Shown: positions 33,729 through 44,856 of the stretch, one piece after another
Layout of the letters: each line of letters starts with the position of its first letter
Numbering within the stretch: the first letter of the stretch is position 1
From: Lantana camara
Lineage: Eukaryota > Streptophyta > Magnoliopsida > Lamiales > Verbenaceae
DNA length: 64,000 bases
Reading direction: 5' to 3'
Assembly: GCA_037501455.1 (NCBI GenBank)
Contig: CM074856.1
Span: 92,392,001-92,456,000, forward strand
The notes under the pieces: generated by a model
Database searches by the model: none
Told to the model about the DNA's origin: nothing
What the model saw: only the letters and a program-made list of their open reading frames with translations
Translations under genes and position numbers: made by a program

Positions 33729-36694
33729 TGTAGCGCCCGAGCGCAAGGCACCACATCCCCTGCATCGAGACCCGACCCCGCATATGAAATGGAAAATCCA
33801 TACACGTGCTAAATCACGACGAACGGGGATACAAGACACACGCTATGCTAGGTGGGAGCTAACCCTTAAACCATTCAAGAACGAGATGTAATAAAATTAG
33901 AGCAAGGACACTAAAGTGGAAGCAATTAATAACCATATAACATATATATTGAGCTTTCAAGCTCCAAAATGCCAAAATATACAATTGTTCAAGTAGCAAC
34001 GACCCACACGACCTACATATACAAAATAATACGCTCCAAGTCATAATCATATACAGAATAATATGAGTGTAAGTGTGTAATACAAAAGAAAGTGCTAGAC
34101 TCAATGCAAGACACACACCCGACTCAAATACCCACCTTGCACTCCCACAACCTGCACAAAAAAACTGAAAACAACACGGGTTCAGTCTAAAGGAGACTGG
34201 TGGGTATAAAACAGGGCATAGTATATAATATCGCGAAATTCAAACATATACATGCAAGTCATAATCCCGTGTGAAGTTTGATAACAATATCCCAAGTGGG
34301 TAAAACAAAGAAAAGCATCAACAGGATTACAACTATCATATTCATTTAATAGGTCATTCATGGCCCGGCGTGTGGGTGTGCATAATCTCCAACCTACACC
34401 TTGTGTAAACATACGACATTAATTCATTGGTAATAACACAACAATCTTTATTGCTCATTCATGTGATTCTTTCATTCAATCGTTCATATACACCTTTTTC
34501 CTTCGGGTGGTGGACGGGTTTGTAAGGCCCGACCACCCATTCATAATGGCTAGTGAGGTACATGAATCCTCAAAAGCCTCGGTTCTCCTTCCTCGCCAAA
34601 TTTCCTAGCGAGGTCAGTTTGGCCGTAGTTTGAGTGGAACTAGTACATGGGATCACCATCGGCTCTTACCTCCCCGGATAGCCACATGCACTAAGTCCCT
34701 GCGCCCATGCTTACATTCATGCTCTCACCAAAAATCATAAGGTAGGGATACATAAAGAAAGGCTTTACGTTTGAAATCATTTACTCTAAAAGACTCGATA
34801 TATATAAATATACTAAATTGGCTCAAAACTTTTCACATAAGGAATATATCGGGTCATCATAACTATTAGAAGAGAAACCCACCTTATAAAAGCAAAAGAG
34901 GTGGTACAAGAGCCTCAAAGACCGCCCTCGTTTCCGACTGGACCCAAATCCGTGCAAAAGAAGTGAAGTGAGACTCAATATGACCATATACGATGCACGG
35001 CGATGCTATGCATATGGTATGAGATGCATAAGAAGTAAATTAATATCATGAAGTCATATAACCAAGTAATTCATTCGAGGACATTCAATACATGGAGGTT
35101 TCACAATCATTTCATAAGTTTCATAAATCATATCAAAACGAGACATAAACACTATACATTAATCATAACACACATATCAACAAGTATACAAAGCATATAA
35201 GTCATACACGAGGCAAGGAAACAAACAACGAACCAAGGAAACAAGAAAACAACACACACACATAAGGATGGGGCTAACGACCGTTAGCCCCAATTCCTTC
35301 ACAAGAAGCTAACGGCCGTTAGCCAGGTCAGTGAGGACTGCCCTGGACTAATGGTCGTTAGTCACACACACACACACAAGATCACTAACCCCCATTAAGT
35401 AGGTCAGAGATTCACCTAAGGGGGTTAATGGCCAAAACACTAAAAAGCCCTAACGGGCGTTAGCTTCACTTGGGGCTGAATTCTTCGAATTTCAGCCCAT
35501 TTTCAGCCCTAAAACCACAATCAAACAAACTCAAATCCAAGCCAAGACATTAAGGTAAGTTTAAGTGCTCAAAGTTCATGCAATTCATGCCAAGAAACTT
35601 GTTAAAATTGAGCTACAAAATGTAACACATGTAAGAGATATGATCAAGTTCATTTCCTCCCAAATTTCTTCAAGTTCATTAATGGAAATGCATTCAATTC
35701 TCAACTACCAAGGAATATAACTCCATAAAAGTATAAATACATGATTTAGGATCAATTATTACTCAAGAAACTCAAAGAAAAATCAAGGAAACAAGATTGA
35801 ATCAACAAATGACCATAAACCCTTACTATTCATCTCTTATCTCATACCATAATCAAACCTTGGTGAAATCATGCATAATATAACTTAAAATGACCAAAAG
35901 GAGATATATATAGCAATTATGGGTTTACCTTTCAAGTTGAAGAAGGATTGAAGTTGAGATGAGCTCAAAATCTCACAAGGTGAATAGTTCTTCTCTTCTT
36001 CTTCCTTTATTCTCTTTTTGGCTGAACTTTTGCTTCTCTTGGGGGGGGAGGGGGGGTGGAGTTAGATAATATGGCTGAGGTAGGGAGAGAGAGATAAGTG
36101 TAACAAGTGGGTAGAGGTCAAGGGTTAGGGTGTAGGGGTGTTAGTATAGGTCCGAAACTCAAAAATAGTCAAAGGTTGTCATTTAAGGTACGAGGTGATT
36201 GTTTCGATTGAATTTCGAGGGTACAAATGGCCTTAGAAAAATATGAGGCTTGTCCCATTGACTCCGAATCATTGATATAAAGTCAATGGAGGTGACGGAA
36301 CTTGAATCCGAGTTCCTGAGCTCAAGTTACGCCACCCGGAACCCAAGGCGCACTAAATGCTCTTTAGGCCCTTTTTGGTTCCGATCACACAAACGAATCT
36401 AAAACTCAAACATGCAAGAACAAAATCATGCAACGAGCATATAAACACGATCATAAAACACGTAATTCATGCATACCAAGTTTTCATGGAAATCAAAATA
36501 AAAAAAGGCACGTTCATAATCATATAAACAATACGTTCAAAAATTCAAATAAAATTCAAAACGAATATTCAAATAAATCAAATTATGAAAAATAGTGAAA
36601 TAAATAATGAAAATTAAAACAAATAAACAATTAAATTACATAAATAGTAAACACATACGTCATATCTGTATGGCCGAAAAGTCGGGGCGTTACA
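33729..36694 (-). repeat. Element B 3' LTR
   Basis: Plus strand TGTAGCGCCC ... GGGGCGTTACA. In the element's direction it carries donor-like GAAAG/GTAAAC (35939/35938), the palindrome cluster (35270-35463), a changed acceptor (CACGG instead of CAG near 34953), donor-like TATAAG/GTGGGT (34883/34882), a hairpin near 34185 and acceptor-like TTTTGTGCAG (ending 34152). Confidence 0.9.
35270..35463. repeat. Palindrome cluster in element B LTR
   Basis: GGGGCTAACG with its complement around AC (35270-35291, perfect 10-bp stem); GCTAACGGCCGTTAGC (35308-35323, perfect); GACTAATG-type copy (35346-35363, one mismatch); CTAAC-GGGC-GTTAG (35450-35463, perfect). The same cluster starts in the other LTR at 61804 but is cut by LTR E. 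Confidence 0.85.
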
Positions 36695-36729
36695 ACCTGT
36701 CACCCTTAAAAGAATCCATCCTCGGATTC
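36695..36729 (-). other. Element B polypurine tract and pre-PPT hairpin
   Basis: Minus strand: hairpin GAATCCG / TGGATTC with loop AGGA (36729-36712, one G-T wobble), then TTTTAAGGG and a shortened purine tract to the LTR at 36694. Confidence 0.7.
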
Positions 36730-36734
36730 ACTGC

Positions 36735-37000
36735 TAGCCCGGAAACAATCGGGGTGGAATTTCTTCATCTTATCCTCCGTTTCCCAAGTAGCCTCTTTGG
36801 TGTTATCACTTCTCCAAAGGACCTTGACTAGTGGAATACGCCAATTTCTGAGTTCCTAAAACTTCCGATCTAAAATCTTAATCGGCTTTTGAACAAAGGT
36901 GAGGTCCAGCTTAACTTCCAGTTCTTCAACAGGTAGAACCACGGACTCATCTCGGTAGTATTTTCGGAGTTACAAAACATGAAACACATTGTGGATTCTG
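36735..37000 (-). pseudogene. Integrase tail and chromodomain of element B
   Basis: Minus strand: Ile-His-Asn-Val-Phe-His-Val, a stop, then Leu-Arg-Lys-Tyr-Tyr and a chromodomain-like end (Lys-Val-Leu-Trp-Arg-Ser-Asp, Ala-Thr-Trp-Glu-Thr-Glu-Asp) in line with 12424-12693 of element I. A one-base deletion near the C-terminus and stop codons break it. Confidence 0.75.
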
Positions 37001-37940
37001 GTCAAACTCGGAGGTAAATCCAAACAGTAGGCTGTATCCCCAATCTTCTCCAAAATCTCAAACGGGCGCAAGTAACGAGGGTTCAACTTCCCTCCTCTAC
37101 CTATCCTTGCAAACCCTTTCCGTGGGAAAGCCTTTAAAAAAACTCTATCTCCAACCTCAAACTTAAGATTCTTCCTTCGAAGGTCGGCATAGCTCTTCTG
37201 TCGATCTTGAGCTACCTTCATCCGTTGCCTAATCAGTTAGACCTTGTCTTTTGCATCCTGAACGGTTTTAAAGGGTTTTTCCTTCTTCTCGCCTCTTTTC
37301 ATGCCCTCTTGTTTGGTCCAATTCCACTCTTCCAAATCAAAGAACAAGGAGACCTGCACTTTCATCCATAGAGAGCTTCATAAGGTGCCATCTCTATTGA
37401 GGCTTGATAGCTATTATTGTAAGCAAACTCGATTAATGGAAACTGCTCATTTCACGAGCTTTGAAAGTCCAAAGCACATGCTCTCAGCATATGCTCCAAA
37501 TACTTGATTAACCTCTCTGACTGCCCATCTGTCTGAGGATGGAAAGCTATGCTAAATTGAAGCCTTGATCCCAAATTCTTCTGAAGCTCTTGCCAAAATC
37601 TTGAAGTAAATCTTAGATCAAGATCCGACACAATGCTAACCGGTACTCCATGGAGTCTAACAATCTCATCACAGTACTTCTTAGCTAGCTTGCTTACTTT
37701 ATCGGACATCCGGATGGCAAGAAAATGAGCCGACTTCGTCAAACGGTCCACAATCACCCAAATCCCATCAAGGCCACCCTTTACTCTTGGAAAACCCAAA
37801 ATAAAATCCATTGCTATCTGTTGCCATTTCCATTCCGGAATAGGCAATGGCTGAAGTAGCCCCGATGGCTTCTGATGTCCTGCCTTCACTACCTGGCAGG
37901 TCAAGCAATGCTTCACAAAGTTGATCACATCCCGTTTCAA
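37001..37940 (-). pseudogene. Integrase of element B
   Basis: The open part (37940-37452, 162 residues) has the zinc-binding Cys12 and Cys15, and the catalytic triad Asp45 (Ala-Met-Asp-Phe), Asp106 (Val-Ser-Asp) and Glu142 (Gln-Ser-Glu-Arg). The upstream His pair region is joined in frame after a TAG at 37961. After a TGA at 37452 the sequence continues (Asn-Glu-Gln-Phe-Pro-Leu-Ile-Glu-Phe-Ala-Tyr) and shifts frame before 37221-36970, which is the C-terminal DNA-binding part with Gly-Asp-Arg-Val-Phe-Leu-Lys. It would insert element DNA into chromosomes; inactive here. Confidence 0.85.
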
Positions 37941-37958
37941 GCCATTCCACCAATAATA

Positions 37959-39329
37959 CTACTTCAGATCCTTATACATCTTATTCCCTCTGGGACGTAT
38001 CGAATAACCTAACCGATGAGCCTCTCCAAGAATATTCCGTTTCAACTCTCCAGGCACGATAATTCTGTTCTTCAACCTTAGAAGCCCCGTATCATCAAAC
38101 CCAAATGGACACTCTGGATTAGATCGAGCTTTCTCTGCTAATTTCTGAACCTCAGGATCAACCCTCTGAGCCTCAAACAATCTCTGTTGAAGATCTGGCT
38201 GGACCGTAATATTCCGAACACTAGCCCTTAACTTGAAAGGCTCTTCTTCATCCTCAATTTCCACTTTCACATTGGATATGCTAGCCTTCCTACTAAGCGC
38301 ATCCGCGACCATGTTGGCTTTGTCGGGATAGTATCGGATTGTACACTCAAAATCCGCAAGGACTTCCATCGAATGCCATTGTCTTTTATTCAACTCCTTC
38401 TGAGAGAACAAATACTGGAGACTCTTGTAGTCGAGAAAGATCTCGAAGGAAACTCCGTAAAGGTAATGTCTCCACTTACCCAAAGCAAAAGTCACCGCAG
38501 CTAGTTCGAGATCGTGAGTGAGGTAGTTCTGTTCATGCTCTTTCAACTTTCTAGAGGCGTAGGCAATCACTTTCCCATTTTGCATTAACACACAACCCAA
38601 ACCCTCCTTCGAGGCGTCCATATACACTGTACAACCCTCTGTACCTTCGGGAAGTGTTAACACCGGTGCAGTTGTCAATTTCTCCTTCAAGAGCTGGAAG
38701 CTCGCCTCACACACCTCATCCCACTCAAATTTAGCCTCTTTCTTAGTCAATCGAGTCAAAGGAGCAGCTATCTTCGAAAAGTCTTGTACGAATCTCCGAT
38801 AATAACTTGCCAAACCCAAGAAACTTCTTACCTCTGAGGCATTCTTCGGACTTTGCCACTGTAAGACTGTCTCAATCTTCAAAGGATCTACTTCTAGGCC
38901 TCTACTTGAGATAATGTGGCCTAAGAAAGTTACACGGTCAATCCAAAACTCGCACTTATTGAACTTGGCATACAACCGATGCTCTCTCAAGGTATCTAAA
39001 ACCACTCTGAGATGTCGAGCATGATCTTCCGGAGTCCTGGAGTACACAAGAATATCATCAATGAAAATAACCATAAACTTGTCGAGATAAGGACGGAAAA
39101 TCCTATATATCATGTCTATGAAAGCTACTGGGGCATTAGTTAATCCAAATGACATCACTACAAACTCATAATGCCCATACCGGGTGTTAAATCCCGTCTT
39201 CGGAATATCCTCTTCCCGAATTTTTAGCTGATAGTATCCTTGTCTCAAATCTAGTTTCGAATATACCCCTGAACCTTGCAACATATCAAACAAATTATCA
39301 ATGTGGGCCAAGGGATACTTGTTCTTCAC
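37959..39329 (-). pseudogene. Reverse transcriptase and RNase H of element B
   Basis: A 456-residue open stretch. RT: first catalytic Asp27 (Lys-Leu-Asp-Leu-Arg-Gln-Gly-Tyr-Tyr), Phe-Gly-Leu-Thr-Asn-Ala-Pro, and the Phe-Ile-Asp-Asp motif at 89-92. RNase H: Asp238 (Met-Asp-Ala-Ser), Glu275, Asp300 (in Leu-Asp-Tyr-Lys-Ser-Leu where relatives usually have Thr-Asp-His-Lys-Ser-Leu) and Asp343 (Val-Ala-Asp-Ala-Leu-Ser-Arg). The integrase N-terminus begins after residue 420. Catalytic residues are all present, so decay is mainly at the flanks. Confidence 0.9.
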
Positions 39330-40060
39330 AGCATCCTATTCAACTCTCGGTAGTCTATGTACATTCTCAAAGTCCCATCCTTCTTCTTAACAAAGAGAAC
39401 CGGTGCAGCCCAAGGTCAAGAACTCGGTAGAATATACCCAGTCTTAAGCAACTCTTCAAGCTGAATCTTCAACTCTTTCAGCTTGGCCGGTGCCATACGG
39501 TAAGGAGTCTTAGAATACGGCTCTGCTCCCGGATACAAGTCTATCACAAACTCAATCTAACGATCCGGCGGTAAAGAACCCAAATTCTCCAGAAAAACAT
39601 TGGGATAATCCTTCACAACTGCGGTATCCTAAAACCGTACCTGATCCTTCGGCTTATTAAGTAGGTAAGCAATATATCCCGTAGCTTCGTCTCTCATCAA
39701 CTTGTGACCTTCTGTAAAGGATAAAAGTGGTACGGTCTTCGAACCAATACCTACAATCAACTCCTCACCCAACTTGGCTCTCTTTGCAAAACAATCAACT
39801 GTAGCCCGATGCTTGAACAACCAATCCATACCCAGAATAACCCCGTACTTTCTCATAGGCATCACAATGAAGTCTGCAGGGTAGTCTCTGCCTTCTAAAC
39901 TCACTGAATAATCCCGAACAACCCGATCTATCTCAAGACTTCCCCCGAGAGGAGAACTAACTAGGTAATAAAAATTTAAGTAGGTGCAAGCAAGCACAGA
40001 GTAGTAGCTAGATCACACGAAATAAAGGAATGCGCAGCACCCGAATCAAAGAGTGCATAA
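39330..40060 (-). pseudogene. Protease and RT N-terminus of element B
   Basis: Protease active site Asp-Ser-Gly-Ala lies at about 40043-40032, in the frame of the upstream gag fragment; the rest of the protease (to Gly-Met-Asp-Trp-Leu) is in another frame (39997-39629), so there is a frameshift near 39985. RT N-terminal blocks (Leu-Pro-Pro-Asp-Arg, Pro-Tyr-Arg-Met-Ala, Lys-Lys-Lys-Asp-Gly, Ile-Asp-Tyr-Arg-Glu-Leu-Asn) follow with stops near 39558 and 39420 and a frameshift just before 39329. Confidence 0.8.
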
Positions 40061-41250
40061 ATGTTCATGTTATGAATGCATATGGTACCTTCCACCACGG
40101 TGGTAGGATCGGCCTCTACGTCCTGTTCCTCGCCTTCAAGGGCATATGCACGGGCTTGAATCAATGGCCTCGGAACTCTAGCTTGAAAACCCAGAGTCTT
40201 ATCTGGACAAGCATCCGCCCTGTGATCACCTTTCCCTGCAAATGAGACACAATCCCAACCTCCTTCGACAATTATGGTAGTTGTGGGTCGGTCCTCCACA
40301 ATGCGTGCACGGTGATTTACCCAATCGAGCCGCACTTGGAGCTGGTAAGGCTTGAGGTGCCGCTGGTAGGGCCTGTGGGGCTTGTGGGGCTTGTCCTCTA
40401 TTTCGAGGCTTCTTAAACGGACCCTTGGTTGGTCGAGCAGCTTGAACCATAGGCCTCTTCCCCGATCCTGATCCAGACCCTTGTCCCATGAATACCCTAG
40501 AAATCGGATCTTTCTTCTTATACTCCTCTTCATATACCAAAGCTCTCTTAACCGTGTCCGCAAAGAACTCGAAATTATGATCGGCATGACCATGCCTCAA
40601 ATCCTATCTCAGCCTGGTAATGAATTTCCTAGCCTTCCTCTACTCATCTCGGGTGATGTGAGGAGTATATTTTCCGAGCCTGTTGAAGACAGCAAGACAT
40701 TGGGCCACCGATCGGGTGCCCTACTTCAGATCCATAAATTCCTGCTCCTTCCTCTCTCTTACCACCCGGGCACAAAAGACTCCCAAAACTCCCTCTTAAA
40801 GACTTCCCAAGTTATCTCTTCTTCATTCACCTCAAGCTTCTCCCTCGTTCTTTCCCACCAATCATAAGGTTCGCCATCCAATTAAAATATGGCTAATTGA
40901 GCCTTCTCTTGTGTAGTGAGCTGTCGAACTCCATAAATCCTCTCTAACCTTATCAACCGACCCTCTAAAACTGCATCATCAATAGAACCAGAAAACCGTG
41001 GGGGATTATAACTCAGAAAAACTCCATGAGGATCCCGATTGTTTGGTGGAGGTGCTGGTTCCTCAACCGACTGTTGTGGTGGTGGTGGTGATTGAGCCTT
41101 GCGATGCTCAACATAATTGAAAACCGCATCCATGAAGTTCTCCATGTTCATTGAAGGCGGCTGTGGTTGTTATGGCTGTTCTTGTGGTGTAGGAGAACTA
41201 TCACGGCGACGACGACGGTCTGGAGATCTATTTCTATGTCTTCTTGGAGG
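40061..41250 (-). pseudogene. gag of element B, start codon lost
   Basis: Homologous to gag of element I: Pro-Pro-Arg-Arg-His N-terminus, Phe-Asn-Tyr-Val-Glu-His, Asp-Pro-His-Gly-Val-Phe, Tyr-Asp-Trp-Trp-Glu, and a first intact CX2CX4HX4C knuckle (Cys-Thr-His-Cys). At the start position the element has ACA where element I has ATG. Stops occur near 41170, 40880, 40770 and 40605, and the second knuckle is disrupted by a frameshift near 40230-40240. Confidence 0.82.
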
Positions 41251-41439
41251 TGTTCTATCAAAGAAACACTGAAAAGCGTGTTATCTTTAGTCCATGCATG
41301 GGAGTGCAATTAATTCAAGCAAAAATCAGGAACTAAAGCACATAAGTAATGCATAAAAGCACATTGACAAGTTGTTCCTAAAGCCGTACAACTTAGACTG
41401 ACTCGACACGACATAAGAGCCCAGGTTTTGCAACCCTAA

Positions 41440-41451
41440 GCTCTGATACCA
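41440..41451 (-). other. Element B primer-binding site
   Basis: Minus-strand TGGTATCAGAGC, an exact initiator Met tRNA site, 8 bp inside the LTR boundary at 41460. Confidence 0.88.
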
Positions 41452-41459
41452 CTTAAGGA

Positions 41460-42923
41460 TGTAGCGCCCGAGCGCAAGGCACCACATCCCCTGCATCGAG
41501 ACCCGATCCGCATATAAAATTGAAAGTCCATACACGTGCCGAATCACGGCGAACAGGGATACAACACACACGCTATGCTAGGCGGGAGCTAACCCTTAAA
41601 CCATTCAAGAACGAGATGTAATAAAATCAGAGCAAGGACACTAAAGCGGAAGCAATTAATAACCATATAACATATATATTGAGCTTTCAAGCTCCAAAAT
41701 GCCAAAATATACAATTGTTCAAGTATCAACGACCCCACACGACCTACATATACAAAATAATAAGCTCCAAGTCATAATCATATACAGAATAATATGAGTG
41801 TAAGTGTGCAATACAAAAGAAAGTGCTAGACTCAAATGCAAGACACACACCCGACTCGAATTCCCACCTAGCACTCCCACAACCTGCACAAAAAAACTGA
41901 AAACAACACGGGTTCAGTCTAAAGGAGACTGGTTGGTATAAAACAGGGCATAGTATATAATATCGCGAAATTGAAACATATACATGCAAGTCATAATCCC
42001 GTGTGAAGTTTGATAACAATATGCCAAGTGGGTAAAACAAAGAAAAGCATCAACGGGATTACAACTATCATATTCATTTAATAGGTTATTCATGGACCGA
42101 CGAGTGGGCGTGCATAATCTCCAACCTACACCTTGTGTAAACATAAGACATTAATTCATTGGTCATAACACAACAATCTTTCATGCTCATTCATGTGATT
42201 CTTTCATTCAATCGTTCATATACACCTTTTTCCTCCGGGTGGTGGACGGGTTTGCAAGGCCTGACCACCCATTCATAATGGCTAGTGAGGTACATGAATC
42301 CTCAAAAACCTGGTTCCCCTTCCTCGCCAAATGTCCTAGCGAGGTCAGTTTCGCTGTAGTTTGAGTGGAACTAGTACATGGGATCACCGTCGGCCCTTGC
42401 CTCGCCGGATAGCCACATGCACTAAGTCCCTGGGCCCATGCTTACATTCATGCTCTCACAAAAAATCATAAGGTAGAGATACATAAAGAAAGGCTTTACG
42501 TTTGAAATCATTTACACTAAAAGACTCGATATTTATAAATTTACTAATTTGGCTCAAAACTTTTCACATAAGGAATATATCGGGTTATCATAACTATTAG
42601 AAGAGAAACCCACCTTATAAAAGCAAAAGAGGTGGCACAAGAGCCTCAAAGACCGTCCTCGTCTCCGACTGGACCCAAATCTGTACAAAAGAAGTGAAGT
42701 GAGACACAATATGACCATATACAACGCACGGCGATGCTATGCAAATGATATGAGATGCATAAGAAGTAAATTGATGTCATGAAGTCACATAACCAAGTAA
42801 TACATTCGAGTACATTCAATACATGGAGGTTTCACGTTCAATCGTTTCATAACTTTCTTAAATCATATCAAAACGAGGCAAGAAAACAAATAACAAAGCA
42901 AGAAAACGAGAAAACAACACACA
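41460..42923 (-). repeat. Element B 5' LTR, downstream part
   Basis: Matches 33729-35260 closely. Here the exon-2 acceptor-like site is intact (TTTTGTACAG; AG at 42682-42681) and the following donor is AAG/GTGGGT at 42614/42613. It is interrupted at 42923 by the copia element; the target copy ACACA is 42919-42923. Confidence 0.88.
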
Positions 42924-44842
42924 TGTTAGGAATAGTGCCCTAAAAGCCGATTGTATATCCGCTTTGTACTTTTTCTTATTGTAATCACAGACAATCTTTG
43001 AATAAAATAACGAATTGAGGCAACACTTCTTTATATGCTCTTGTTTGGTATGCGTTTACTTTAGCTGTGTATGTATGAGAACTCCCCTAATCCTGATGAC
43101 TTTAGGACTCTACCATTTAGGTGAAATGGTTCATGAAACGAGCCCTATTTCACATAAGTCATGATTATAAAAATACTCCAAGCCGATGAGTCCTACAGAC
43201 AGTGGGAGTGTCAACCTGACTCCTCTAAGGCTTACTTGTGGGATCACGCCCTTAAGAAGGACCACCTTGTTTCATGGAGGTGCAAAGTGTATAGTTGATA
43301 CGTGCGTGATACATGAGGGTGCTTACTTCAATAAGTAAGTTCACTGAGGTGCCCCGTGTGAGAACATTCCTAAATGGGAAAGGAAGTTTCTACTTCAGGA
43401 AATGGAAACTTCCAGATTAGGAAATATCTCACGACTCATTGATGTGATTAATTGATCCTTAGACTTGAGGTTCCATGTCACTTTATGAGTTAACTCTGTA
43501 GTCTTAGGTATAAGCTTTAAAGGGTGTTGCCTTTGACAAATGATTCAAGGCTTATGCTAGGGCTGCACAAGTGATTCATGAAAGTAAATGAGAATCAAGA
43601 AAGGATCGACACTTGCATTTGCAAGGTGATCTCTTATTGTTTAAGTCATTCATATGCCATATGGAATCCTTGGCCAAGGCAGTAGATCAAGACATCAAGA
43701 AAAGGGTCTCTTGGATTGAGATCAAATGGATATGAAATGCACTTAGCTTTGAGACCGGATTATTAGGGTTCTGATTATTCCCTTGCCCTAGATCTTGGTT
43801 GAGAGATAGTCAGTAGGAGGATTATATCTCACATGAATCAATGACTTAAAGGTTCTGTCGAATCCGAACATTCCAATTCAGCTAGGGGTTAAACACCTGT
43901 TGTTAGACTATGGTCGTTTAATCTGTGAACTGATTAATTAATTAGTGAATTAATTAATTAGGGTCACTGCTAATTGAATTGAGAACCTAGAGGTTCACAC
44001 ACAACAACTTGGTTACGTGAGTTAAGGCTTTAAAATGGTTAAACGAGTTAATCAAGCCGAGTGGCTTTCCACACGTGTGAAACCACACGTGTGGGTCACG
44101 TGTCTCACACGTGTATATATATATATATATATATTAAATAATTAAATGTGTTAATTATTTAATAGACTTTGGTTTAATTTTGAATTAAAAAGAAAGTCTT
44201 ATTTTGGAGAAAAATAATCTAGTTAATTAATTACGAATTAATTAATTAGATAAATAAGTTATTTATTTATTAATAAATAAAGTATAATAATATCCAAAAG
44301 GGTTTGGATATTTTAGCTCTCTTAAAAAGTTGATTTGAATAAGAATTTAAAGTCAAAGTTGGAATTACTTGATTATCAAGTAATAAGAGAGAGAGAGGGA
44401 CCAAATCCTTAGTCCATAAGGACTAGGATCGGCCGCTCCTCCTCTTGGCTATATATAGGGGAGCTCGAGCTCCCCTTGATGATTGATTGAATTCTTTTGG
44501 TTCATGTGTTGAACACCATCCTTTCTCCAAGATAAATTAAACCCTAGGTTAAGCCTAAACATTAACTAGAGAACTAGCATCCTTACTAGTTAGATTGTAG
44601 TCAAGTTGGTGGACTATCTCTAGAGAGCTTCAAGTTAGAAGTTTTGAAGATTCGAGCTTTACCAAGGAGAGGGGATCAAGCCGCGAGAAGAGCATTCTTG
44701 GGTGGCTTGAAACGCTTCAAGAAAGATTATTGAAAAGTAAGTTTCTAATCTCTACGAATTTGGATACACGATTGCGAGTATTCGATCCTTTTGTTGGAAA
44801 ATTTTTAAATTTCTGCTGCTTTCTGAATCCTGTTTTCCAACA
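42924..44842 (+). repeat. 5' LTR of the copia element
   Basis: TGTTAGGAATAG ... TTTTCCAACA. A TATATATA-type promoter candidate lies at 44450-44457 (CTATATATAGGGGAGC), about 390 bp before the LTR end. Palindromic CACGTGTG repeats and a (TA)n run (44114-44134) precede it. Confidence 0.93.
44450..44457 (+). promoter_or_regulatory. Candidate TATA box in the copia LTR
   Basis: CTATATATAGGGGAGCTCGAGCTCC: a canonical plant TATATATA followed by a palindromic GGGGAGCTCGAGCTCCCC. The same site is kept in the 3' LTR (about 61395) and, reversed, in the solo LTR (about 19142-19149). Confidence 0.6.
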
Positions 44843-44844
44843 AG

Positions 44845-44856
44845 TGGTAACAGAGC
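44845..44856 (+). other. Copia primer-binding site
   Basis: TGGTAACAGAGC, one mismatch from the initiator Met tRNA site, 2 bp after the LTR. Confidence 0.8.
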
